Assembly: GCF_023074175.1 (NCBI RefSeq)
Contig: NZ_JADPKS010000107.1
Location: 309,458-373,457 of the forward strand
Source of the DNA: Bradyrhizobium sp. 139
GTDB lineage: Bacteria; Pseudomonadota; Alphaproteobacteria; Rhizobiales; Xanthobacteraceae
DNA: 64,000 bases
Direction of reading: 5' to 3'
In this document: piece by piece, positions 51,347 through 60,694 of the stretch
Numbering within the stretch: position 1 is the stretch's first letter
Layout: each line of letters starts with the position of its first letter
Notes under the pieces: generated by a model
Seen by the model: the letters and a program-made list of their open reading frames with translations, nothing else
Databases searched by the model: none
What the model was told of the DNA's origin: nothing
Position numbers and translations under genes: made by a program

Positions 51347-51556
51347 ATGCGCTGGAAAATCAGCCCTCATTTCCACTTCAGGCTTGGGTCATATCCTGGT
51401 TCCAAAGGCCCTCACGACCCCAGAACCATCGACATGCTCGCCATCATCGCGCTGCTGGCCCTCGTGGCCGGCTCCGGATGGTATCTCGCAACGAGCTTTG
51501 CCACGCCGCCGAGCACGACGGCCTTCATCGTGCCGAGCCAGAGCGTGCACTGGTAG
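51347..51556 (+). CDS. Small membrane protein (69 aa)
   Basis: A 69-residue protein: MRWKISPHFHFRLGSYPGSK, a central hydrophobic helix (MLAIIALLALVAGSGWYLA) and a Thr/Pro-rich tail. It follows a strong gggaggaaataaaca ribosome site, which makes it convincing despite its size. The His pair near the N-terminus is noticeable. It lies between yidD and the XRE-cupin gene on the same strand. Function unknown. Confidence 0.68.
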   Translation: MRWKISPHFHFRLGSYPGSKGPHDPRTIDMLAIIALLALVAGSGWYLATSFATPPSTTAFIVPSQSVHW

Positions 51557-51631
51557 TGCAGGGCTTCCAGCACCAGCCTATCTGCGTCCGATCCGGCGAC
51601 ACAGATCATGAGATAGCGGTCGCGTTCATGC

Positions 51632-52195
51632 GTGCTTGACGTCAGCAAGGCCGCAGCCGTCGGGGCCAACATCCGCCAGGCGCGGATCGCCAAGGGCCTG
51701 ACGCTGGACCAACTCGCCAGACAAAGCGATCTCACGCGCGGCTACATTTCCCTGGCCGAGCGCAACCTGAAAATCCCTTCGCTCGCCGCCCTGCTGCGGA
51801 CGGCCGCCGCCCTCGAGGTCAATGTCGCGAACTTCTTCGACCCCAACGCCGAGCCCGCGCCGCGCTACACCCTGTTCCGCCGCGAAGGCGGCAACGTGCC
51901 GCTGTTCCAGGACACCTTTGGCCTAGTCCCGCTGGCAACCGGGCGCACGCGCAAGATGATGGAGCCGTTCCTGCTGAGCCCGCCGCACAAATCTGCGACG
52001 CGCGCCTCGCACGCGGGCGAGGAGTTGCTGTTCGTCGTCAACGGCAAGATCGCGATCAAGCTCGACGGCGAAGAACTCGTGCTCGGCAAGGGCGACTGCC
52101 TGTATTTTTCAGGCGAGACACCGCACGAGGTCAGGAGCCTCGGCCGGCACAAGGCGGAGGTGCTGGTCGTCGTCGCCCAGAGTCCGGCGGGGTAG
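51632..52195 (+). CDS. XRE-family regulator with cupin domain
   Basis: A 187-residue protein: N-terminal helix-turn-helix (IRQARIAKGLTLDQLARQSD, RGYISLAERNL) at about 14-47, a linker, and a cupin barrel at the C-terminus (GEELLFVVNGKIAIKLDGEE, GDCLYFSGETPHEV). Family members sense small amines, polyamines or sugars. It starts with GTG at 51632. Its neighbour on the right, a convergent gene, and an APC permease beyond suggest it may regulate amino-acid uptake. Confidence 0.82.
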   Translation: MLDVSKAAAVGANIRQARIAKGLTLDQLARQSDLTRGYISLAERNLKIPSLAALLRTAAALEVNVANFFDPNAEPAPRYTLFRREGGNVPLFQDTFGLVPLATGRTRKMMEPFLLSPPHKSATRASHAGEELLFVVNGKIAIKLDGEELVLGKGDCLYFSGETPHEVRSLGRHKAEVLVVVAQSPAG

Positions 52196-52202
52196 GACCA
52201 TC

Positions 52203-53417
52203 CTAGCGGAACCAGAAAAAGCGTCCGGGCGGCGGCGAGATCGGCTCGGGCGGACGCGGCCGTTTCGGGCGCGCTGGCTTTGGCGGCGGTTCGGCGGATG
52301 ACGTGGTCTCCCCAACCGGTGCCGTTTCGCTTCCCGGCACCCTCACCGACAGCAGCAAATTCGATTCATGCATCTGCCAGCGATAGCCGACGCCGAAATC
52401 GATCGGCTGGGCGCGCGTGAACAGTTCGGCGTAACGCTCCTGATAGCGACCGGGGAATTCGCCGATCGGTCCGAGATAACGCCCGAACGGGAAGAACCGC
52501 CATTGCCGCGCATTGTAGTTCGCAAGCGGAATGCCGGAATCGTCCTGGAGGATGGTCGCGCTGTTGGCAAGCAGCCAGTCGCGCGCGACGGTGAAGTTGC
52601 CGGAGTGCAGCAAATAGGATGCGCTTTTGATCAGGCTGTTGCCGGGGCCGAGCGTCTCGCAGAACTTCAGGAAGCCGGCTGCGCGTGCACCGGAATTGGA
52701 AAGATCGGTCGCGAAATAATACAGCGTGCGAACCTCGCCGTCTGCGCCGGCAAAGGTGATGCGAGCGCCGCGCGTTGCGTTCGATCCCGGATTGTCGTTG
52801 CCGACGTGCATCCCGCCCTTGTCGTCGAGCGCGACCATCTCGACGTTGCGGATCGTCTTGCCGGAGCGCGCGAGGAAGACATAGAGGATCGGCAACGTGC
52901 CGTTGACCTGGTTGGGGTGCAGGTCGAGCTTCATCTGTTTGGTGATGAAGAAGGAGAAACTCAGGATCGAGCCGAGCGAACGCTCGACATTGTAGAGCGC
53001 GGCACCGACCGAGCCGCGCGGCAGCCGCGTCAGGTCAGGCACCGCGCCGACCGGTTCCAATGCTGCGAGCACATAGGTGCTGGCCTTGGAATAAAAGGCA
53101 TTGGCGTAGAGGAAATCCGGGCCGCTGAACAAGTAGAACATGGTCGGCCGGGGTGCAGCCAGGTTGACGTCGGCCCAATTGCGGATCTTCGAGAGCTGCC
53201 GCTGCTCGAGCTGGGCGAAGGCGCCGTCGAAGAATTCTGCGTGGCGCTGCCAGCCCGGATCCTTCGTGAGCGGCACCAGCGGCGAATCCGCCGAAGGCTG
53301 CATGCCCGCAAGGAAGCGCGCGGTATCATCGAAGGTGACATCGGCGGCACGTGCAGACGAAACGGCCGCAGCCCACAGTGCAAGAGCGACGGCCGCAATT
53401 CTCATGGGTCGAAACAT
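52203..53417 (-). CDS. Exported hypothetical protein (404 aa)
   Basis: A protein with signal peptide MRIAAVALALWAAAVSSARA (first Met of that segment at 53405; ATG 53417 adds MFRP). The mature part carries no motif I can name: FLAGMQPSADSPLVPLTKDP, FYLFSGPDFLYANAFYSKAS and GSNATRGARITFAG segments, and a Pro/Arg-rich tail (PPPKPARPKRPRPPEP). It lies 2 bp downstream of the APC permease gene and is probably its operon partner. Function unknown. Confidence 0.72.
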   Translation of the reverse strand: MFRPMRIAAVALALWAAAVSSARAADVTFDDTARFLAGMQPSADSPLVPLTKDPGWQRHAEFFDGAFAQLEQRQLSKIRNWADVNLAAPRPTMFYLFSGPDFLYANAFYSKASTYVLAALEPVGAVPDLTRLPRGSVGAALYNVERSLGSILSFSFFITKQMKLDLHPNQVNGTLPILYVFLARSGKTIRNVEMVALDDKGGMHVGNDNPGSNATRGARITFAGADGEVRTLYYFATDLSNSGARAAGFLKFCETLGPGNSLIKSASYLLHSGNFTVARDWLLANSATILQDDSGIPLANYNARQWRFFPFGRYLGPIGEFPGRYQERYAELFTRAQPIDFGVGYRWQMHESNLLLSVRVPGSETAPVGETTSSAEPPPKPARPKRPRPPEPISPPPGRFFWFR

Positions 53418-53419
53418 GT

Positions 53420-54787
53420 CTATTCGCGGTGCGATGACGTGCCAGCGGCGACCGGCCGCCTGCGGAAAACAGCATAGATCAACAGGCCCGTGAGCATGAC
53501 GAGCATCCCCGACAGCGACTGCAGCGGCCGCTCGGTCAACAGATAGTACATCATGAACGCGGTCACGAGCAGGAAAACCAGCGGCGTGAACGGGTATCCC
53601 CAGGCGCGATAGGGCCGCGGCAGGTCGGGATCGGTGATGCGCAGCTTGATGACGCCGGCGACCGTGAAGAACGAGCAGAACAGCAGCGCGAACTGGATGA
53701 AGTCTAGCACCGCCTCGAAGCTGCGCGTGAACAGCAACAGGTTGGCGACGGCAAGCTGAAACAGGATGGCATAGGCCGGCGCGCCGCTCACCGATCGCTT
53801 CGAGAACACGCGCAGGGCCGGAATGTCCTCGCCCATCGTCATCATCACGCGCGGGCCGATCCACATCATCGCGCTGATCGAGGAGATCAGGCCGACGCAG
53901 ATCATCGCACCGACGATCCGGCCACCGAGACTGCCGAAGATCGCGCTGCCGGCGACGCTGGCAACATCGAGCTGGCCGGCGAGCGCGCCGACCGGCGTCG
54001 AATAGAGAAACACCGCATTCAGCGCGACGTACAGGACGAGCACGATCAGCGTGCCCGCGAGCAGCGCACGCGGCAGGCTCTGCTGCGGTGTGTTCATCTC
54101 GCCGATGATGTAGGTCGCAGCATTCCAGCCCGAGAACGAGTACATCACGAAGACGAGCCCGATCGCGAAGGGCGCGCTGACGATGTGCGCGAGATCGCCC
54201 GGCTGCGGCGTGAAGGCGATCGGCTGCGGCACGCCGATGACGAAGCCGGCAACCAGGAAGGCGACGATCAGCACGACTTTCAAAATGGTCGAGATCAATT
54301 GGAAGGTCGATGAGTGCCTGACGCCGGTCAATTGCACGATCGACACCAGCCACACCACGGCGAGGGCAAGCGGGATCGGCGGCACCCCGGAATAGACCGA
54401 TTTCGCGTATTCGCCGAACGCCATCGCCGCAAGCGCGACGGGCGCTGCGAAGCCAACCGTCGCCGAGACCCAGCCGGCGAGAAAGCCGAAAGCGGGATGA
54501 TAGGCGCGGCCGAGGAAATTGTACTCGCCGCTCGAGCGCGGAAACATCGCGCCCAGTTCGCTATAGGAGAACACCCCGCACAACGCGACGATCCCGCCGA
54601 TGGTCCACAACGAGAGGATCGAGAAGCCGGACGGGATGTCTTTGACCTGGAAACCGAGGCTGGTGAAGACGCCGACCCCGATCATGTCGGCAACGACGAT
54701 GGCGGTTGCCACGAGAACGGAGATCCCGGACCCGCTACCGGTCACCCGGGCCGTCCAAGGCGCGGCTCCCGCATCTGATGCCGTCAT
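53420..54787 (-). CDS. APC family amino acid permease
   Basis: A 455-residue transporter with 12 membrane helices and the APC signature of unwound helix 1: VLVATAIVVADMIGVGVFTSLG near 22-43, with GVGVF for backbone substrate binding. Helix 6 has FAIGLVFVMYSFSGWNAATYI. It probably imports a neutral or cationic amino acid by proton coupling. It precedes the exported protein gene in one operon. Confidence 0.85.
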   Translation of the reverse strand: MTASDAGAAPWTARVTGSGSGISVLVATAIVVADMIGVGVFTSLGFQVKDIPSGFSILSLWTIGGIVALCGVFSYSELGAMFPRSSGEYNFLGRAYHPAFGFLAGWVSATVGFAAPVALAAMAFGEYAKSVYSGVPPIPLALAVVWLVSIVQLTGVRHSSTFQLISTILKVVLIVAFLVAGFVIGVPQPIAFTPQPGDLAHIVSAPFAIGLVFVMYSFSGWNAATYIIGEMNTPQQSLPRALLAGTLIVLVLYVALNAVFLYSTPVGALAGQLDVASVAGSAIFGSLGGRIVGAMICVGLISSISAMMWIGPRVMMTMGEDIPALRVFSKRSVSGAPAYAILFQLAVANLLLFTRSFEAVLDFIQFALLFCSFFTVAGVIKLRITDPDLPRPYRAWGYPFTPLVFLLVTAFMMYYLLTERPLQSLSGMLVMLTGLLIYAVFRRRPVAAGTSSHRE

Positions 54788-55070
54788 CGGGGTCCTTAAC
54801 CTCTGGCGTCGCGCCTCGTGGGAAGCATCGAGCAGGTTGGTGCAGTCAATTCAAGCAGGGTTAACAAGGGTTAAATGTGGCGGGACGAAGAGGTAGATTA
54901 GCACCTCTTACGTGCATCCTTGGGCAACAAAGCTGCGCAAGCGCGCCGAAATCCGCTTTTCACCCCCACAATCACGACACGATTACGTGGTCACTTTGAG
55001 CGTTCCGGATGTGGGGAAGTTTGTCCGGACACTTAACGTCGCCTAAACGCCCGTCGGCTCAATTGTCTTA

Positions 55071-56441
55071 ATGATCGCCGATGGACTTGTGGTCATGACT
55101 TGGGGTCACGGATGGATGGTCGGGGCCGTTCTGAAACTGAGAGCTGACATTCGTGCCGATCGCACGCTGTCCGGTGCGCGCGTTCGCGCGCTCCGGATCG
55201 TGCTGATCTCAGCCTTGGTGCCGCTGTCGTTCACGCTGGTTCAATGCGGCAAGGCGCCCGACCCGACGGCGCTCGCGGCGAACTCGCAGGCCAATGTCCA
55301 GGTGGTCGCCAAGAGCAGTCCGAAAGTTGCAAGCGGCGATACGTTCGAGGATCGCTTCCCGGCCCCGCAGTTCAGGGAGCGCTTCCCGTCGACGAGCGAG
55401 AGTTTTCTGCAACGGCAGATGTCGGACTTCTCGCCCAAGCGCGCCGTACAGCAGCAGCCTCAGCCGGAGCAGGCTCCCTACAAGGTGGCCTCGCTCGCGC
55501 CGCAGGTCCCCTACCAACGTCCGCCGCGCGAGGACCTGACGACGCTCGTCAGCATGAAATCGTCGGCCTTCCCCTATTTCGGCAACAACCCCGCCTCAGA
55601 TGTGCCGTTCCTCAACATCGCCAAGGGCGACCGTCGCGGCCACCGCAGCTATTCCGGGCGCGTGTTCTGGCAGGACGAGACTTACAGCGACAACCGCGTG
55701 CTGATGCACGTGCCCGAACATTTCGACGTGCGTAAGCCAGGCGTGATCGTGGTGTTCTTCCACGGCAATGGCGCAACGCTCGAGCGCGACGTGCGCGACC
55801 GCCAGCTGGTGCCGCAACAGGTCACCGATTCCGGCGCCAATGCCGTGCTCCTCGCACCGCAATTGGCGGTCGATGCCGCCGATTCCAGTGCCGGCAAGTT
55901 TTGGCAGGCGGGCGGCCTCAAGCGCTTCATGGAAGAGTCGGCGAACCATCTGGCCCGGCTCACCGGCGATCCCAACAGCGCCCGCGCCTTCGCCAACATG
56001 CCGATCGTGATCGTGGGCTACAGTGGCGGCTTCCTGCCGACGGCCTGGAGCCTCGAGGTTGGCGGCATCAGCGACCGCGTCCGCGGCGTCGTCCTGCTCG
56101 ACGCCGTCTATGGCGAGATGGACAAGTTCGCCTCGTGGATCGAGAGCCACCGCTCTGGCTTCTTCGTCAGCTCCTATACCCGCCACACCGCGCGGCGCGA
56201 CCGCGAGCTGATGAGCATGCTGCGGCAAAAGGGCATCAGCGTCTCCGAGGACATGGACGGGCCCTTGCGTCCCGGCAGCGTGGTGTTCGTCGAAACCGGC
56301 GATAGCATCACACATCGTGATTATGTGACGCGCGCCTGGACCCGGGACCCGCTCAAGGACGTGCTGGTGAAGATGTCGGCGACGCCGTCGTTGGCATTGA
56401 CGCGCGTTGCGTCCACCAATCCAGCCGCATCGAGCCGCTAG
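55071..56441 (+). CDS. Lipoprotein alpha/beta hydrolase-like protein
   Basis: A 456-residue protein. A lipobox LVQC near residue 59 suggests a lipoprotein with an unusually long lead; the true start may be later (55095 or 55116). A Gln/Pro-rich linker (PQPEQAPYK) precedes a hydrolase fold: VVFFHGNGATLERDV (oxyanion side), GYSGGFLPTAW with the nucleophile Ser, VVLLDAVYGE (acid) and a late TGDSITHRDYV (His). It is anchored in the envelope; substrate unknown. Confidence 0.7.
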   Translation: MIADGLVVMTWGHGWMVGAVLKLRADIRADRTLSGARVRALRIVLISALVPLSFTLVQCGKAPDPTALAANSQANVQVVAKSSPKVASGDTFEDRFPAPQFRERFPSTSESFLQRQMSDFSPKRAVQQQPQPEQAPYKVASLAPQVPYQRPPREDLTTLVSMKSSAFPYFGNNPASDVPFLNIAKGDRRGHRSYSGRVFWQDETYSDNRVLMHVPEHFDVRKPGVIVVFFHGNGATLERDVRDRQLVPQQVTDSGANAVLLAPQLAVDAADSSAGKFWQAGGLKRFMEESANHLARLTGDPNSARAFANMPIVIVGYSGGFLPTAWSLEVGGISDRVRGVVLLDAVYGEMDKFASWIESHRSGFFVSSYTRHTARRDRELMSMLRQKGISVSEDMDGPLRPGSVVFVETGDSITHRDYVTRAWTRDPLKDVLVKMSATPSLALTRVASTNPAASSR

Positions 56442-56624
56442 GCGATATTGGCGCGCCGGCATTTGGCTGCGCTGCCCGCAATTGTCCCAGGCTTTGATCA
56501 AAATGTGATGTTGATGGCCGATATCCCCGGGACGGACCGGATTGCTTCCGCTCGCAACGGGGCCGTGCCGAGCCGGATCAGCGAGGAGCCGTGCGGCTTC
56601 CAGACCTCAGCGCTTGATCCTCAG

Positions 56625-56658
56625 GTCTTGATCGTCATGTCTTGATCGTCATGTCTTG
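56625..56658. repeat. 14-bp tandem repeat overlapping a stop codon
   Basis: gtcttgatcgtcat is repeated at 56625-56638 and 56639-56652, with a third partial copy gtcttg. The stop codon of the neighbouring minus-strand gene (56649-56651) falls inside. Copy changes would move or remove that stop. Confidence 0.75.
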
Positions 56659-57026
56659 GGCAGTTTCGGAATGCTCTCGGCAAAGCCGTTGAAGCAGGCC
56701 AGCCGCTCGTCCTCTTCCTTGAAGAAACGGCAATCGGCGTAGCCCTTGGCCTTCGCCGGCTTCGGCTTCGGCGTCGGCGCGATCACCGCATCGTAGCAAT
56801 TGAGCCGGTCCTTGGTGCCGTCATCAAGCTCGAGGCAGGCCTGGAGCCGCGCCGCGATTGATTGCGGCTTTCCCTTCGGCGCCGCGGCCGGCTTGGCCGC
56901 CGCCTCCTTGATCCCTTTGGGCTTGACCTGCACCAACGGCTTGTCCCCGATCATCGGTGGCTTGTCGGCTTGCGCAAACGCGGAGGCTGAATAGAGCACC
57001 GCGGCAACCGCCAGAATCATCCTCAT
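56649..57026 (-). CDS. Exported Lys/Pro/Ala-rich hypothetical protein (125 aa)
   Basis: Signal peptide MRMILAVAAVLYSASAFAQ, then a Lys/Pro/Ala-rich linker (GIKEAAAKPAAAPKGK) and a C-terminal domain with four Cys in two pairs (RLQACLELDDGTKDRLNCYD and ADCRFFKEEDERLACFNG). The 'ERLACFNG' and 'RLNCYD' motifs resemble small disulfide-bonded periplasmic modules. A TTG at 57035 is an alternative start, but ATG 57026 has better spacing to ggagag. Function unknown. Confidence 0.7.
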   Translation of the reverse strand: MRMILAVAAVLYSASAFAQADKPPMIGDKPLVQVKPKGIKEAAAKPAAAPKGKPQSIAARLQACLELDDGTKDRLNCYDAVIAPTPKPKPAKAKGYADCRFFKEEDERLACFNGFAESIPKLPKT

Positions 57027-57118
57027 TTCAGTCAACTCTCCTTGGTCCCCATGCCTCGCCTTCTAGCGCTCCCGCACGCGGTTTGCCAAGCACCTTCACG
57101 AACACGAAAACGCGGAGT

Positions 57119-58285
57119 TCAGGCAGCAGCCGGCTGGGACCGGGTCAGGACCACCAGGATCAGCGCCAGGATGACGAAGCCGACCGCGACGAAGCCGAGC
57201 GGATGCAGCAGGTCGCGGGCGAACAGTAACCCGCCAATGGCGGAGCCGACAGCCTGGCCGATATAGAGGACGGAGGTGTTGAGCGCGACGGTCGCCGACG
57301 CAAGCGGCGGCGCAGCCGCGACCAGTCGCACCTGCTGCATCGAATTGGTCGAGGCAAAGCCGAGACCCCAGATCGCGACCGCGATCGCCATCAATACAAG
57401 GCTCCCCGCACCGAGTGCCCAGCCGGTGATGCCCGCAAGCAGCAGGCAGGTGAACAGCAGCGAGGTTCGGTAAGGTCCCCAGGTGTCGACGAAGCGAGTG
57501 GCGATGGCGACGCCGAGGAAGCCGCAGACGCCATAGATGCCGAACACCATGCCGATCGCATCCGGGCTCGCCCCGGTAAGCTTCTTGAGCAGCGGGCCCA
57601 TGAAGGTGAACACCACGAACTGCCCGGACATTTGCAACATCGTAATCGCAAGCAGCAGCAGGATTGTCCTGCTACGGCCGACCGCGCTCCAGGTCTTCAG
57701 GTCCACCGGCGTGCCCTTCAGGCCCGCCGGCAGGCGCAGCAGCAACAACACGAAGCTGATGCAGCCGAGCGCGCCGATCCCGCCATAGGCCGCACGCCAG
57801 CCATAGCGGCTGGCGATGAAAGTGATCAGCGGAAGACCGACGGCGGCCGCGAGCGACCAGCCGAGAAAGATGTAGGCGATGGTGCTACCCCGCCGCGCCG
57901 CCGGCACGATCAGCGCCGCCGTGCCCGCAGCCTGCGGCGTGTAGAGCGCACCGACCGCCAGCATCACCAAGCGAATGATGAGGAGGCTCGTGTAGTCAGG
58001 GGCAACTGCCGAGGCGAGATTGCCAATCGCGAGCACCGCAAGTGTCGTAGCGAGCAGCGTCCGGCGCTCGATGCGGCTCGTGAGCCAGGCTGTCAGCGGC
58101 GAGCCGATGCACAGCGTGACCGCGCCGAAGGTAATCAGAAGCCCGGCCGCATGGATGCTGACGTCGAGCCCCGTCGCCAATTCCGGCAGCATGCCCGCGG
58201 GCGCCAGCACCGAGCAGCCGGTGATGAGATTGCCGAGCATCAGGGCGGTTGGCGCGATACGGCTGGCGACACGCGAATTTTCCAT
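57119..58285 (-). CDS. MFS transporter, sugar-efflux/NepI-like
   Basis: A 388-residue transporter with 12 hydrophobic segments, including PTALMLGNLITGCSVLAPAGM, LTAWLTSRIERRTLL (loop motif) and YTPQAAGTAALIVPAARRG. These resemble the arabinose/purine-nucleoside efflux group. It begins MENSRVASR at ATG 58285 next to a tgcatttgcat stretch, with 186 bp to the divergent thrS start. The substrate cannot be named. Confidence 0.82.
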   Translation of the reverse strand: MENSRVASRIAPTALMLGNLITGCSVLAPAGMLPELATGLDVSIHAAGLLITFGAVTLCIGSPLTAWLTSRIERRTLLATTLAVLAIGNLASAVAPDYTSLLIIRLVMLAVGALYTPQAAGTAALIVPAARRGSTIAYIFLGWSLAAAVGLPLITFIASRYGWRAAYGGIGALGCISFVLLLLRLPAGLKGTPVDLKTWSAVGRSRTILLLLAITMLQMSGQFVVFTFMGPLLKKLTGASPDAIGMVFGIYGVCGFLGVAIATRFVDTWGPYRTSLLFTCLLLAGITGWALGAGSLVLMAIAVAIWGLGFASTNSMQQVRLVAAAPPLASATVALNTSVLYIGQAVGSAIGGLLFARDLLHPLGFVAVGFVILALILVVLTRSQPAAA

Positions 58286-58471
58286 GCAAATGCATCTAGA
58301 ACGGACCTGCGGCCATTGAAAGGGTGCCGCGCGAAATAGTTAGTGCACGGTCCCGGCTTTGGCGCGCCACTTTCTTGGAAATGCCGGATTGCACAGGCCG
58401 AATCGCCTGATATATCGCTCGTTCCCGCTTACCTGCGCTCGTTCGCAGGAGTGAGCCTCAGGAGAAAAGCA

Positions 58472-60601
58472 ATGACCGACCAGCCCAAGGACCAGTCCAA
58501 GTCCGACCAGTCCAAGTCCGACCAGTCCAAGTCCGACCAGTCCAAGTCCGACCAGCTCAAATCCGAACAACCCAAATCCGAATCCGGCTTCCAGTACAGC
58601 CTCAGCAATTTGAGACCCGTGACCCCGCCGGAAAAAATCACCCTCACCTTCCCCGATGGCGCCCGGCGCGAATACGCCAAGAGCATCACCGGCCTCGATA
58701 TCGCCAAGGGCATTTCGCCGTCGCTGGCCAAGCGCACGGTTGCGATGGCGCTCGACGGCGTGGTCTCCGACCTCGACGATCCCATCGAGTCCGATGCCAA
58801 GATCGAGCTGATCAACCGCGACGATCCGCGCGCACTCGAACTGATCCGCCACGACTGCGCCCACGTGCTCGCAGAGGCCGTGCAGACGCTGTGGCCGGGC
58901 ACCCAGGTCACCATCGGCCCGGTGATCGAGAACGGCTTCTATTACGACTTCTTCCGCAACGAGCCCTTCACGCCGGAAGACTTTGCCGCGATCGAGAAAA
59001 AGATGCGCGAGCTCATCGCGCGCGACAAACCCTTCACGAAAGAGGTTTGGGATCGCGAAAAGACAAAACAGGTGTTCCGCGACAAGGGCGAGGCCTTCAA
59101 GGTCGAGCTGGTCGACGCCATTCCAGGCGACGAGCCGATCAAGATCTACTACCAGGGCGACTGGTTCGATCTGTGCCGCGGCCCGCATATGACCTCGACC
59201 GGCAAGGTCGGAGGCGCCTTCAAATTGATGAAGGTGGCCGGCGCCTATTGGCGCGGCGACAGCAACAACCCGATGCTGACCCGCATCTACGGTACGGCGT
59301 TCGCCAAGCAGGAGGACCTCGACGCTTACCTGAAGCAGCTCGAGGAAGCCGAAAAGCGCGACCATCGCAAGCTCGGGCGCGAGCTCGACCTCTTCCACTT
59401 CCAGGAGGAAGGTCCGGGCGTGGTGTTCTGGCACGCCAAGGGCTGGACCATCTTCCAGCAGCTGATCGCCTATATGCGCCGACGGCTGGCCGGCGACTAT
59501 AGCGAGGTCAACGCGCCGCAGATCCTCGACAAGTCCTTGTGGGAGACCTCCGGCCATTGGGGCTGGTACCGCGAGAACATGTTCGCGGCGCAGTCGGCCG
59601 GCGACGAGGCCGAGGACAAGCGCTGGTTTGCGCTCAAGCCGATGAACTGCCCCGGCCACGTGCAGATCTTCAAGCACGGCCTGAAGAGCTACCGCGACCT
59701 GCCGCTGCGCCTTGCCGAGTTCGGCGTGGTGCATCGCTACGAACCCTCCGGCGCCATGCACGGCCTGATGCGCGTGCGCGGCTTCACCCAGGACGACGCG
59801 CACGTCTTCTGCATGGAGGACCAGCTCGCCGACGAGTGCCTGAAGATCAACGACCTGATCCTGTCGACCTACGCGGACTTCGGCTTCACTGGCGATCTCA
59901 CGGTCAAGCTGTCGACCCGGCCTGAAAAGCGCGTCGGCACCGATGCGATGTGGGATCACGCCGAGCGCGTGATGGCCACCGTGCTGAGCCAGATCCAGGC
60001 GCAGAACAACCACATCAAGACCGAGATCAATCCGGGCGAAGGCGCCTTCTACGGGCCGAAGTTCGAATATGTGCTGCGCGACGCCATCGGCCGCGACTGG
60101 CAGTGCGGCACCACGCAGGTCGACTTCAACCTGCCGGAGCGGTTCGGCGCGTTCTACATCGACCATGACAGCGGCAAGAAGGCGCCGGTGATGGTGCACC
60201 GCGCGATCTGCGGTTCGATGGAGCGTTTTATCGGCATCCTGATCGAGCACTATGCCGGCAACTTCCCGCTCTGGCTCTCGCCGGTGCAGGTGGTGGTCAC
60301 CACCATCACCTCGGAGGCCGACGAGTATGCCAAGCAGGTGCTGGAGCAGGTCCGGCGCGCGGGGCTTCGGGCCGAGATCGATCTGCGCAACGAAAAGATC
60401 AACTACAAGGTCCGCGAGCATTCGCTGGCCAAGATTCCGGCGCTGCTGGTGGTCGGCAAGAAGGAAGCCGAGACGCACTCGGTCTCGATCCGGCGGCTCG
60501 GCAGCGACGGGCAGACGGTGATGCCGACGGTGGAAGCGCTCGCCGCGCTGGTCGAGGAGGCCACCCCGCCCGACGTCAGGCGGGCGCGCGGAGCGGTCTG
60601 A
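58472..60601 (+). CDS. thrS: Threonyl-tRNA synthetase
   Basis: The 709-residue class II synthetase charges tRNA-Thr. An N-terminal extension of about 36 residues, mostly five-residue DQSKS repeats, precedes the TGS domain. Then comes the editing domain (HDCAHVLAEAVQ, HxxxH), the catalytic core (LKPMNCPGHVQ with zinc Cys, FTQDDAHVFC, FYGPKFEY, GTTQVDFNLPERF) and the anticodon domain (LSPVQVVVTTITSEADEYAK). The start was placed at 58472 after caggagaaaagca; the frame is open upstream. The long antisense frame here is a shadow. Confidence 0.93.
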   Translation: MTDQPKDQSKSDQSKSDQSKSDQSKSDQLKSEQPKSESGFQYSLSNLRPVTPPEKITLTFPDGARREYAKSITGLDIAKGISPSLAKRTVAMALDGVVSDLDDPIESDAKIELINRDDPRALELIRHDCAHVLAEAVQTLWPGTQVTIGPVIENGFYYDFFRNEPFTPEDFAAIEKKMRELIARDKPFTKEVWDREKTKQVFRDKGEAFKVELVDAIPGDEPIKIYYQGDWFDLCRGPHMTSTGKVGGAFKLMKVAGAYWRGDSNNPMLTRIYGTAFAKQEDLDAYLKQLEEAEKRDHRKLGRELDLFHFQEEGPGVVFWHAKGWTIFQQLIAYMRRRLAGDYSEVNAPQILDKSLWETSGHWGWYRENMFAAQSAGDEAEDKRWFALKPMNCPGHVQIFKHGLKSYRDLPLRLAEFGVVHRYEPSGAMHGLMRVRGFTQDDAHVFCMEDQLADECLKINDLILSTYADFGFTGDLTVKLSTRPEKRVGTDAMWDHAERVMATVLSQIQAQNNHIKTEINPGEGAFYGPKFEYVLRDAIGRDWQCGTTQVDFNLPERFGAFYIDHDSGKKAPVMVHRAICGSMERFIGILIEHYAGNFPLWLSPVQVVVTTITSEADEYAKQVLEQVRRAGLRAEIDLRNEKINYKVREHSLAKIPALLVVGKKEAETHSVSIRRLGSDGQTVMPTVEALAALVEEATPPDVRRARGAV
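58490..58579. repeat. 15-bp minisatellite inside thrS
   Basis: Four perfect copies of gaccagtccaagtcc run from 58490 to 58549, then two degenerate ones to 58579. They encode DQSKS x4, DQLKS, EQPKS. The unit is a multiple of three, so copy-number change keeps the frame. Confidence 0.9.
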
Positions 60602-60634
60602 CTTCTGAAATCGGTCTAAACTCGCTTTCGGTTG

Positions 60635-60669
60635 CGGGCGTGCATTCCTATGTGGGGACTGCACGCCCG
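60635..60669. terminator. Hairpin between thrS and the nitroreductase
   Basis: A 10-bp perfect stem (cgggcgtgca / tgcacgcccg) with a 15-nt loop begins 33 bp after the thrS stop. No T-run follows, so termination is not certain; it may be an RNA processing or attenuation element. Confidence 0.45.
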
Positions 60670-60694
60670 ACGACCAGCCGAAGAGGAAACCGCA

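Noticed and set aside
54840..54880. Possible CtrA box ttaacaagggttaa upstream of the APC permease
   Set aside because: The spacer is six bases, not seven, so it does not fit the consensus.
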